Of a DNA stretch of 33,619 nucleotides, positions 16,110 through 23,137 are shown piece after piece. The notes below the pieces were generated by a model. That model had not been told where the DNA came from. It searched no databases and saw nothing but the letters and a program-made list of their open reading frames with translations. The translations under genes were made by a program, and so were the position numbers. This DNA is from Geobacteraceae bacterium (GTDB lineage Bacteria; Desulfobacterota; Desulfuromonadia; Geobacterales; Geobacteraceae). The stretch's first letter is position 1. Each line of letters starts with the position of its first letter. The stretch is from NCBI GenBank assembly GCA_028683555.1, contig JAQUHN010000022.1, positions 1-33,619 of the forward strand. Direction: 5' to 3'.

Positions 16110-17435
16110 GTGGCAGTCAATATCACGAAAACATTCCCGTTGCGCCACGCGCTTTCTTTCACCCGCGGCAGAATTCCCTCCCAGCTGGTTATTCAGCTGA
16201 CAGATGCCTGCAATGCCTCATGTCCCCAATGCGGTATGCGGCGGAATACCCCCTTCCGCCGCTCCCTCCTTTCCCTGGACGACTGCAAGCGTATCATCGA
16301 CCATGCCGCCGCCTCCGGTATCGCCGCTCTCTCCTTCACCGGAGGCGAACCGTTCCTGTTTTACGAGCAATTATTGTCGCTGCTGCACCATGCCGGCGAC
16401 GCGGGAATCCCCTCTATCCGGACCGGTACGAACGGCTTTCTGTTCATGAACCACGAGAGGCCTGATTTCACTAACAGGATCTCCCGGCTGGCGAAGGCTC
16501 TTGCCGACACCCGGCTCTATACTTTCTGGATCAGTATAGACTCGCCGGTTGCCGAAACCCACGAAAGGATGCGGGGACTGCCCGGCGTAATGAAAGGTAT
16601 CGAAAAAGCGCTGCCGATCTTCCACGAGCACGGCATCTTCCCCTCGGCGAACCTTGGCATTACGAAAGGCATCCTGCCGAAACGACCGTCTGCGAGTGTC
16701 GGTTTGCCCGCCACGGCGGAAGAATTCCAAGCGGGGTTCCGGGCGTTTTATAACCGCGTAATCGATCTCGGGTTCACTATCACCAATGCCTGCTATCCCA
16801 TGAGCGTGGCGCCGACTTCCGCTTCATCTCTTGAAGCGGTATACGGAGCTACGGCGGAAGACGATAGTGTCATGTTCACCAATGAGGAAAAACGTGTCAT
16901 GTTCCGTGCCCTCGGTGCAACAATCCCGCAGTTCAGATCTCGCATCAGGATTTTCTCCCCGATCAGCGCCCTCCATGCCCTGGAGCGACAGTATTCCGGT
17001 GATCCCGGTTATTGTCGTCCCTGCCGCGGCGGCAGCGATTTCTTCTTTATCGACGCCAAGTGCGGCGACACCTACCCATGCGGCTACAGAGGAAGGGACA
17101 ACCTTGGCAAATTCTGGGACCTGGATCTGGGAAGAGCGCCGTACGGCCCTTCGTGTCGCAAATGCGATTGGGAATGTTTCCGTGACCCTTCGGAACTGCT
17201 CGCTCCATTCAGTGAATTTCTCTCTTCCCCGGTCCGGTTGGTCAAGCGCCTGTTTCAGGACAGTACCCAAACCTCACTCTGGCTCGGCGACCTCCGTTAT
17301 TATCAGGCAGCCGATTTCTTCCACGGCAGACAGGCGCCTGATTTCCGAAAACTTTCCCGTTTTGCCCGTGAACCACATGATCTTTCCATTGAAGAAAAGT
17401 ATGCTGTCCAACAAAGTCCCGGATTTCTTGCTTGA
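16110..17435 (+). CDS. Radical SAM enzyme with a Cys-rich C-terminal auxiliary region
   Basis: A 441-residue radical S-adenosylmethionine protein. Seen: LTDACNASCPQC with Cys34, Cys38 and Cys41 (CxxxCxxC binding the 4Fe-4S cluster) and FTGGEPFLF, the SAM-binding GGE motif. The C-terminal part holds YCRPCRGG, DAKCGDTYPCGYRG and SCRKCDWECF, a spacing like SPASM/twitch regions that hold auxiliary clusters. Such proteins modify peptides, sugars or other small molecules; no peptide precursor is visible beside it. The start is GTG 16110, with GAGAGG 5 bases upstream; no better ATG exists before the conserved region. It is the second gene after the PHP-GT fusion. The partner and substrate are unknown. 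Confidence 0.92.
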   Translation: MAVNITKTFPLRHALSFTRGRIPSQLVIQLTDACNASCPQCGMRRNTPFRRSLLSLDDCKRIIDHAAASGIAALSFTGGEPFLFYEQLLSLLHHAGDAGIPSIRTGTNGFLFMNHERPDFTNRISRLAKALADTRLYTFWISIDSPVAETHERMRGLPGVMKGIEKALPIFHEHGIFPSANLGITKGILPKRPSASVGLPATAEEFQAGFRAFYNRVIDLGFTITNACYPMSVAPTSASSLEAVYGATAEDDSVMFTNEEKRVMFRALGATIPQFRSRIRIFSPISALHALERQYSGDPGYCRPCRGGSDFFFIDAKCGDTYPCGYRGRDNLGKFWDLDLGRAPYGPSCRKCDWECFRDPSELLAPFSEFLSSPVRLVKRLFQDSTQTSLWLGDLRYYQAADFFHGRQAPDFRKLSRFAREPHDLSIEEKYAVQQSPGFLA

Positions 17436-17485
17436 AAAACCGGAAGCACCTGTTGATGTCATCGTCTCATCGAAAGGGCGAATAA

Positions 17486-18228
17486 ATGTACTGTCAGCCA
17501 AATACGGATGAACAACCGCGCCTGGAGATGTCTAAAATCCATCTTCAAATGTCAGTCCTGAAGAAAAAGTAAGAACAGCAACAAAAATCCCTGGAAGCGC
17601 TCCGGGAAGAAACGGAGAGATTGTCGGTGATTCTCCGCTCCATCAGCGAAGGGGTCATTACCACTGATATGAATGGGAGAATCATATACCTTAACGCTGC
17701 TGCAGAGCGCCTGATCGACTGTCCCAAGGAGCAAGCCACCGGCAGACTTCTGTCGGGCGTCATCCATATCATCCATGAAGAAGGTGGCGCCAGGAATTTT
17801 GAAACACTCCTTGATACCGCCTTGTCAACCGGCAAGGTAATTGAGCTTTCCTCAGCTTCGACACTCGTCTCCAGGGACGGAAAAACAAGGATCGTTTCCA
17901 GCTCGGTGTCTCCTCTCCATGACAAGAACGGCGACATTTGAGGCGTGGTGCTGGTGTTGCGGGACGGTACGAAAAATGGGCATTGCAGAATGAACTCTTT
18001 AAGGTCCAAAAGCGGGAATCTCTCGGTCTTCTCGCCGGGGGAATCGCTCACGACGTCAACAACATCCTCACTGCGATACAGGCAAACATCTCTTTGGCCA
18101 AGTGCCTGATCCCGTCAGACAACAGATTTGCTGCAAAAAAACAACTACTCCTGCGAGTCATCCCGACCACAGTAAGGACTCTCGCTTCAACAGACGGTCA
18201 CGGAGTTCATCTCTGGTGGTCGGGATGA
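17486..18228 (+). pseudogene. Decayed PAS-domain histidine kinase
   Basis: A former sensor kinase broken in at least three ways. It begins at ATG 17486 after AAAGGG and meets an in-frame TAA at 17570-17572 just before a coiled coil (EQQQKSLEALREETERL). The same frame then holds a good PAS domain (SISEGVITTDMNGRIIYLNAAAERL onward) and meets TGA at 17939-17941. Beyond it GVVLVLRD continues the PAS end. The match then moves to the +2 frame near 17965 (YEKWALQNELFKVQKRESLG). The phospho-acceptor box GGIAHDVNN is intact. Homology stops near 18123, and no ATPase domain follows. A perfect inverted repeat starts at 18157 and includes the final stop. Several independent lesions make sequencing error an unlikely explanation. 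It may have been cut by an insertion or deletion at the repeat. Confidence 0.85.
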
Positions 18229-18229
18229 C
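18157..18229. repeat. Perfect 14-bp inverted repeat, REP-like element
   Basis: GTCATCCCGACCAC (18157-18170) is exactly matched by its reverse complement at 18216-18229, 45 bp apart. Weaker similarity continues inside the arms (ACTC near 18178 and GAGT near 18203). It lies exactly at the truncated end of the kinase pseudogene and would fold into a long hairpin in RNA. The form resembles repetitive extragenic palindromes or a miniature mobile element. No second copy was seen in this window, so membership of a repeat family is inferred. Confidence 0.65.
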
Positions 18230-18265
18230 ATTGCGGGTTTTAAGCCAGTAGACCAGGAACAATTC

Positions 18266-18430
18266 TCACCTTCTTTGCCCCGCGTCCGTCCATGCCGCTG
18301 CCAATCTCGAACGATAGCCCCGTTCTTCCTTTTCAGGTTGCGACTGAATGTCGCACGACTTGGTATGCCTGACGTACTTATGGGGAAATATGGTCTTGAA
18401 ACCGCATGTGCACCTGTATTCGACTATCAT
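18266..18430 (-). CDS. 54-residue zinc-finger-like small protein
   Basis: A short gene easily missed because of its size. The ATG at 18430 follows an ideal AAAGGGAGG site 7 bases upstream. The product begins MIVEYRCTCGFKTIFPHKYV and continues RHTKSCD, giving a CxC and HxxxC pair that could bind one zinc ion. A charged, Arg/Glu-rich tail to residue 54 follows. The pattern suggests a single zinc-binding knuckle, perhaps for nucleic acid or protein contact. No family name is recognised. It lies alone between the kinase pseudogene and the partner-switch operon. The ribosome site and Cys/His placement make it more likely real than not. Confidence 0.6.
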   Translation of the reverse strand: MIVEYRCTCGFKTIFPHKYVRHTKSCDIQSQPEKEERGYRSRLAAAWTDAGQRR

Positions 18431-18819
18431 TTTCCATCCTCCCTTTAATCCTGGCCCCGGTTATTACGGCCGTATTTTTTTACTTATTTCGGTTTCAGCC
18501 TAGCAAGGTCGTATGACAACCGGTTGTCAGGTTAAAAAAAGGTTTGAAAAGATCTGGGCAGAGTTAACGCGCTTTCCACACCGCCAACCATCCCTCACAA
18601 CAAAAAAAGCCCCCACGGACCGGAATGATAATCCGAGGAGGCAAGCAAAAGGGGTTTGCAGCTTCAACATACCACACTATACGCTTACTTAAAGCCAACA
18701 AGCCTAGTAATTTCGACATATTAACTCCTGTAGCACAGGTAATTACGCACTAAAACCATCTTTAACTCTTCCTTGTCCATCACTAATGATACAAGTGAAA
18801 TTCTGAACTAAAAAACTGA
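18431..18819. other. Intergenic region between the small zinc-finger gene and the STAS gene
   Basis: About 390 bp with no gene on either strand. It holds the terminator at 18602-18642, a run of T at about 18475-18482, and a run of A near 18534-18540. The part just before the zinc-finger gene should contain its minus-strand promoter, but no clear -35/-10 pair is seen. Confidence 0.5.
18602..18642 (-). terminator. Intrinsic terminator of the partner-switch operon
   Basis: Read on the minus strand, GCCTCCTCGGA pairs with TCCGTGGGGGC over 11 positions with one mismatch and one G-T pair. The loop is about 12 bases, and seven T follow. It lies about 180 bp after the STAS stop codon, so the operon has a long 3' untranslated tail. 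Confidence 0.8.
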
Positions 18820-19131
18820 TCAATTCTCAGAATTGGCGAGCATAAAGATCCCGGTCATCTTGAACAACATGGTGTGCATGGAATTGAGCCCCGTAAGGGA
18901 TATTTCGGCGCCCTTGTCATCGCGTAGTTTCTTGAAACAGCGGAGCAGAAAGGCTATGCCCATCGAATTGATCCGTCCGACTTCGCTGAAGTCAACGCGG
19001 ATCTTCGGTCGATTTACCTGCTCCGGCAATTCCTCGAGATGGGTCCCCGCGTCATAATCGATGGTCCCCGAAAGGTTCACGAAATCAGCGTCATACCCGC
19101 GCCTGAGTTCCATTTTAAAATCATTTGACAT
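18820..19131 (-). CDS. STAS-domain anti-sigma-factor antagonist
   Basis: A 103-residue single STAS domain of the SpoIIAA/RsbV type. Seen: the central VDFSEVGRINSMGIAFLLRCFKKL, in which Ser56 of NSMG matches the Ser that the partner kinase phosphorylates (usually DSSG). The usual Asp before it is Asn55 here. AAGGG lies 7-8 bases before the ATG. It is the last gene of an operon with a SpoIIE-type phosphatase and an HATPase protein. In this scheme the unphosphorylated protein frees a sigma factor or other target, the kinase inactivates it and the phosphatase restores it. The final target is not encoded nearby. Confidence 0.93.
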   Translation of the reverse strand: MSNDFKMELRRGYDADFVNLSGTIDYDAGTHLEELPEQVNRPKIRVDFSEVGRINSMGIAFLLRCFKKLRDDKGAEISLTGLNSMHTMLFKMTGIFMLANSEN

Positions 19132-19211
19132 GTTTTTCCCTTTCTCGAGCCTAGGCAGCGGCCATTGGCAGATTCACACCGGAACGACAGCTGCCGTCCG
19201 GCAGGAACCTG

Positions 19212-20177
19212 TCAGGGTCCGGTGGTAATGTGGAATCCTTTTATTTCCGGCATCAGACCCGCTGTCGAAAGGCGGAGATGACCACCAATAACGGTCTGTT
19301 TACCAGGATTGATACGAATAAGGAGTTCATCCAGAAAACGCCAGATGATAAAAAGCCCTCTTCCACCGATTTCTTCGTGGGGGCCGACTGCGCTCATGTT
19401 TTGGATGACATGATCGAAAAAGGCATCGGAAGAGAGCGTCCCCCAGCCGTCCGCTACTTCGAGCGCAAGCGTATCGCCGTCGAAACCGTAACGGAATACG
19501 ACATTCTCACCTTCGGCAAGATTTCGCTTCTTTCCTTTCAGATAGAGTGGTTCGGAATGAGCACCGCGTGGGGCGGCATAGAAGGCATTTTCCAGCATCT
19601 CGTCAGCGAGAAGCGCCGCTTTCATGCGAAGCATCTCGCATTCCTGAGAATAGCCTCCTATGGTCTTTTCCAGTTGGGCAATCATTTCCTCTTTCTGTGT
19701 CGAGGAAGATAGATTAAATTCACTGATGGAAGTTTTCGGCCGCAGGTAATCAGCCATGGAGAGAGGAATTCCGTTTTTCAGCCGCCGTATCGACAGATCG
19801 AAAGAAAAGGCCACTTTGTCAGGATCATGGAACGGTCCGCAGACCGGGTTGATCAGCAGGTGCCTGACATTGTCGGCAAGCAGAGGGCTCAAGGGAGGGG
19901 GCGGATCTGTTGCGAGTCCCATCAGCAATATTTCCGCATCGGGAAACAGCTGTCGGGCCTGGCTGACAATTTTAGGATATGCCTGGGGGTATACCCGTGT
20001 GGAGACAATAACGAGAGATGCCCGCAGACCTCTTTTCCGGATGTCTTTGACGACAAGTGAAATGTCGTGCATTTCAACAAGCATCGGTCTTTCTTCCATT
20101 CTCGAAAAAATCTCAGTCCATACGGTTCTTTCCGTATGATCCGAGATCAATGCGACAATGGTTCCGGTATCATTCAT
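19212..20177 (-). CDS. Pseudo-receiver plus RsbW-like HATPase (anti-sigma factor kinase type)
   Basis: A 321-residue protein. Residues 1 to about 115 have the strand-helix rhythm of a response-regulator receiver (IVALISDH, ASLVIVSTRVYP, AEILLMGL). The strand that should end in the phosphorylated Asp instead reads VIVSTR (Ser59-Thr60), so it is probably a pseudo-receiver. A linker with a helix (KEEMIAQLEKTIGGYSQECEML) leads to a GHKL ATPase: N-box ADEMLENAFYAAPRG (191-205), ADGWG (242-246) and GGRGLFIIWRF (271-281). It has no His phospho-acceptor, as expected for RsbW-like Ser kinases. It lies 80 bp upstream of the STAS gene and 60 bp downstream of the phosphatase gene. Most likely it phosphorylates the STAS protein (inference). 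Confidence 0.88.
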   Translation of the reverse strand: MNDTGTIVALISDHTERTVWTEIFSRMEERPMLVEMHDISLVVKDIRKRGLRASLVIVSTRVYPQAYPKIVSQARQLFPDAEILLMGLATDPPPPLSPLLADNVRHLLINPVCGPFHDPDKVAFSFDLSIRRLKNGIPLSMADYLRPKTSISEFNLSSSTQKEEMIAQLEKTIGGYSQECEMLRMKAALLADEMLENAFYAAPRGAHSEPLYLKGKKRNLAEGENVVFRYGFDGDTLALEVADGWGTLSSDAFFDHVIQNMSAVGPHEEIGGRGLFIIWRFLDELLIRINPGKQTVIGGHLRLSTAGLMPEIKGFHITTGP

Positions 20178-20237
20178 AGTTTATTTCCTCTCCAAAACAT
20201 CGTGTACTCCACCGATGCGGCACACAACGCAAAAAAT

Positions 20238-21452
20238 CTATCCAGGCGAGTATGCTGCAATAAGGACCGTTGCAGCGTCTTCCAGGGTGGGCGTTGCGGA
20301 AAATTCCCTTGTTGATTCCAGCATAGCATGAGCCGATTCATACGGCGGTCTAGCAAGGTCTTGTCGGATAAGCCTCTCCATCCGTTCATAACCGAATTCC
20401 TCTTCATCTGCCCTCCTGCACTCAACTATCCCGTCCGTGTAAAGCACCAAGATGTCCCCCTCTTCGAATTCCGTAGAATATTCATGAAACCTGGTCTCTT
20501 CCTCGAAGCCGAGGGGGAACCCTGACACCTTCTGGAGCATTTCCAGTTCGTTCGATCTCCCACGAAATACGTAAGGGAAGTTGTGGCCTGCATTTGCATA
20601 GCAGAAGCGCTTGTTCTCCGTATCGATCACGGCGATGAAGCAAGTCATGAGCAGTCTGCGCCTGGTCGTCGCGCTAATCGCCCTGTTCATGCCCGAAAGG
20701 AGTTCGGTCGGCGTTGCGACGCCCAGTGACAGAAGCGTATGAAGACTCGCCTTGGCGGCAGTCGTAACCATTCCTGACTGTACCCCATGCCCGCTGACAT
20801 CGGCGATGATCAGGCCGAGTCGGTTGTCTCCACAGACAAAGTAATCATAAAAATCGCCGCCAATCTCGGTTGAGGTAGTAATGCAGGCCCCGACCTGAAT
20901 GCCTTTGAAACAGAATTTCGGTGCAGGCAGAAGATCCTGCTGAATCCTGCTTGCATGGGTGACCTCTTCCCTGATCCTGGCGCCCATGCTGCGCAGAGCA
21001 TCAAGGAGGCTGCGCTGAAATTCCGAAATCCTCACCATGAGGTCGGAAACCGACACAACCCCAACACACCGTTCTCCCTCCACAATCAGGAAACAGTCGG
21101 TCTCCAGCAGCGGGTCCCTATCCATCAGGGTCGTAAGCGCACCTGCAATATCCTGGTCAGGCCCCATTAACACCGGTTTGTCATCCTTGAGGTCGACTAT
21201 CGGTTTATTGCTGTAGAGATCCAGCGCGAATTTACGGCTCAGATGCTGAAAAAAGAGGTTTTTGCGGCTGATCGATCCTGCGAAAGTTCCATCGACGACC
21301 AACGGGAGCACAAGAAGCGAGGTATCCTCACGGAAGACCTCCACCACCTCTTTGACCTTGCTGTCAGGATGAATCTCCTTTGCCATCATCATGATATCGC
21401 GTAAGCAGGGTATAAAATAATGCGATTCGTCGACGCCGATAGTGCCGAGCAT
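20238..21452 (-). CDS. CBS-domain SpoIIE/RsbU-type serine phosphatase
   Basis: A 404-residue protein. Residues about 15-145 form a CBS pair (LVLPLVVDGTFAGSISRKNL; CFLIVEGERCVGVVSVSDLM). A coiled linker at 145-175 follows (EEVTHASRIQQDLLP, the usual lead-in to SpoIIE domains), then a PP2C-type catalytic domain to the end. Metal-binding Asp residues are visible: GGDFYDYF (D200), IIADVSGHG (D218), LYTDGIVE (D340) and EDAATVL (D392). It should remove phosphate from the STAS partner when its CBS domains sense a nucleotide. The start is ATG 21452, with AGGAG 8 bases upstream. A longer in-frame ATG at 21524 lacks such a site and would overlap the small gene upstream. Confidence 0.94.
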   Translation of the reverse strand: MLGTIGVDESHYFIPCLRDIMMMAKEIHPDSKVKEVVEVFREDTSLLVLPLVVDGTFAGSISRKNLFFQHLSRKFALDLYSNKPIVDLKDDKPVLMGPDQDIAGALTTLMDRDPLLETDCFLIVEGERCVGVVSVSDLMVRISEFQRSLLDALRSMGARIREEVTHASRIQQDLLPAPKFCFKGIQVGACITTSTEIGGDFYDYFVCGDNRLGLIIADVSGHGVQSGMVTTAAKASLHTLLSLGVATPTELLSGMNRAISATTRRRLLMTCFIAVIDTENKRFCYANAGHNFPYVFRGRSNELEMLQKVSGFPLGFEEETRFHEYSTEFEEGDILVLYTDGIVECRRADEEEFGYERMERLIRQDLARPPYESAHAMLESTREFSATPTLEDAATVLIAAYSPG

Positions 21453-21516
21453 AGCTTTATCTCCTGGTACGGAAACCCTGTCGGCTTCGGCGATACCTCC
21501 GGTAGACAGGGGCGCC

Positions 21517-21642
21517 TCACCCATGACAAACTGCGTTGCCGTCCGTTCTGAAAGAACTTGTTTCTTCGGGTTCTCCTTCCGCGCTGTTCAGGCAATACCC
21601 ACAGTTCTGGCTATGCAGGGGACAGTGAAGACTTTTACACAT
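21517..21642 (-). CDS. 41-residue Cys-rich small protein at the head of the partner-switch operon
   Basis: A very short gene with an excellent start: GGAGGT 6 bases before ATG 21642. The product opens MCKSLHCPLHSQNCGYCLNS, continues with an acidic, Ser/Thr-rich stretch (EGEPEETSS), and ends VCHG. The five Cys, four of them within the first 17 residues (C2, C7, C14, C17), and nearby His suggest a metal-binding knot, zinc or Fe-S. Its stop lies 64 bp before the phosphatase start on the same strand, so it is probably co-transcribed. A redox or metal sensor role for the switch is possible (inference only). No family is recognised. Confidence 0.62.
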   Translation of the reverse strand: MCKSLHCPLHSQNCGYCLNSAEGEPEETSSFRTDGNAVCHG

Positions 21643-22193
21643 GGATGCACCTCCAATTTTTCGTTTACTCGGTTATACCAAACTGCTAAAGAGCGACACC
21701 GACGCCGAGGCTCCGAGCCGGCTGGCAGTAGAAACCAGCCTCGTCATGATACATTCATTCGCTCCTTATTTCAGAATCAGATACTACCAGTCATTTTTTA
21801 CGGACATGTAGCAATATTGTGAAAATGGGGACAATTCAGCACCTCCCTTGCGCTCACCATCACACTGTTGACCTTTGAAGTATATAGTCCTTATCCGGAA
21901 ACCTCATAAAACGGCTGGCCAAGGCTGGGCAGGAGCTTTCACGGACCCTCTAGTACGACCTCAATGCAGCAAAGCGATTCGAGGGGATGTGCCCCGATCC
22001 GACACGTTTTCTCATCCCGGCGAAGGATGCTGACCGATTACAAGGTGCTTCGGGGAAGTCACAGTCCGGACCGTGGCAAAACATTCCGGATGAAAACTAC
22101 ATAACAAGTATTCTGAAAAAAATGTTATAGACAGTATGCAAGACAGAATCAAATGTGCTGTCGCAATCACGTTGCTCATGGAGAGGTGAGAAT
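21643..22193. other. Divergent intergenic region between the partner-switch operon and yqeY
   Basis: About 550 bp. On the minus strand an ATG at 21754 follows AAGGAG and opens a 22-codon frame ending at 21686. This is a possible leader peptide; inside it GGCTGG and CCAGCC form a hairpin (21720-21740). On the plus strand, 21888-22130 reads as a protein-like frame interrupted once by TAG (about 21951), with helical IKRLAKAGQELSRTL before the stop and about 57 residues after it. This may be a decayed gene. Promoters for both directions must lie here, but none is clear. Confidence 0.4.
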
Positions 22194-22637
22194 ATGCTTA
22201 TCGAGAAAATTCGGGAAGACAGGATCAAGGCGCTGAAGGCAAAGGATGATAAAAAGAAGAGCCTGCTTGGTGTTTTGATTGCGGATGCATGCAAGGATGT
22301 GAAACAACCTGACGACATGGCCGTGGTCAGGCTGGTGAAAAAATTCATCGAAAACGCCAAGGAAAACCTGCAGGCATTTGAAAAGGGCGGCGGTTCCGCT
22401 GCAAACAAGGAAGACGCGCAACGGGAGATCGAGATCCTCGGAGAATATTTGCCCTCGCAACTGACCGGCGACGCACTTGTCGAGGCAATCCGCCAGGTAA
22501 TGACGATCGAAACCATCGAGTCACTACCGGCAAACATGGGAAAAGTGATGAAAGCGTTGGGAACCCATCATGCGGGGAGCTACGACGGCAAGGAAGCCAG
22601 CGAACTGGTGAAGAGCATCCTGTCAGGGAAAATCTGA
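22194..22637 (+). CDS. yqeY: GatB/YqeY-domain protein
   Basis: A 147-residue member of the YqeY family, the usual full length. It is related to the tail domain of GatB, the amidotransferase subunit that binds Glu/Asp-tRNA. Seen: IREDRIKALKAKDDKKKSLLGVLIADA, NAKENLQAFEKGGGSAANKEDAQREIEILGEYLPSQLT, and the C-terminal PANMGKVMKALGTHHAGSYDGKEASELVK, all typical. The role of free-standing YqeY is not established; tRNA binding is supposed from GatB. The start is ATG 22194 with GAGAGG upstream; an earlier in-frame ATG at 22155 adds residues that are not family-like. It stands alone between intergenic regions. Confidence 0.95.
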   Translation: MLIEKIREDRIKALKAKDDKKKSLLGVLIADACKDVKQPDDMAVVRLVKKFIENAKENLQAFEKGGGSAANKEDAQREIEILGEYLPSQLTGDALVEAIRQVMTIETIESLPANMGKVMKALGTHHAGSYDGKEASELVKSILSGKI

Positions 22638-22651
22638 CAGGGACAACAAAA

Positions 22652-22690
22652 GGCTCGGGCACGGTTGGATTCGACGCCGTGCCGTCATAG
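22652..22690 (+). terminator. Stem-loop after yqeY
   Basis: GGCACGG (22658-22664) pairs perfectly with CCGTGCC (22677-22683), with a further GGCT/AGCC pairing outside. There is no T-run after it, so it is at best a weak or factor-dependent terminator. It begins about 15 bp after the yqeY stop. Confidence 0.4.
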
Positions 22691-23112
22691 CCTGCATCTC
22701 ATCGATATCCATTGAAGGCAGCATTCGGGGGCGTGGTGATGTAACTGCCGAATAGTACCTCTGCCGCCGTTCCCGAAACTCGGGATATTCGAACGTCACA
22801 CCAACAGTCCCCCCCCCATGCCGGCAATGGTCCATTCCGCGTGATACTCCAGAAGGACTCCACAACGCAACTACTATCCCGGAGTCCGTTCCTGACTACG
22901 CGTCAGAACCCTAAATCATGCAACAGGGTCTGTTTTACGCTTTTCCAATCAAAAAACAGCTATGGCTGAGTACTACAAACCAGGCATTGCCGGACTGACA
23001 GGTAAGAAATGGTAATTGGCTCTCATGCCAGGCACCCGGTTTCGATCATGGCCACCAACAAATCAGCCGCTCATGCCACGTCCCTGTTGTGTGCCTGGAT
23101 ATCGACAAAGTC

Positions 23113-23137
23113 AGCTCCCTCCTCTCCGGAGGGAGCT
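23113..23137. repeat. Perfect 10-bp inverted repeat (hairpin)
   Basis: AGCTCCCTCC and GGAGGGAGCT flank a 5-base TCTCC loop, and one more C-G pair can form outside. It lies 120 bp past the stop of the DUF3313 gene on that gene's downstream side. No T-run follows on either strand, so a terminator role is unproven. Confidence 0.7.

Noticed and set aside
21389-21524. Longer start of the SpoIIE-type phosphatase at ATG 21524
   Set aside because: It has no ribosome site and overlaps the 41-codon gene; ATG 21452 has AGGAG at ideal spacing.
21950-21958. Second copy of CTAGTACGA seen also at 6501-6509
   Set aside because: Nine bases with different flanks; a repeat of this length is not surprising in 33 kb.
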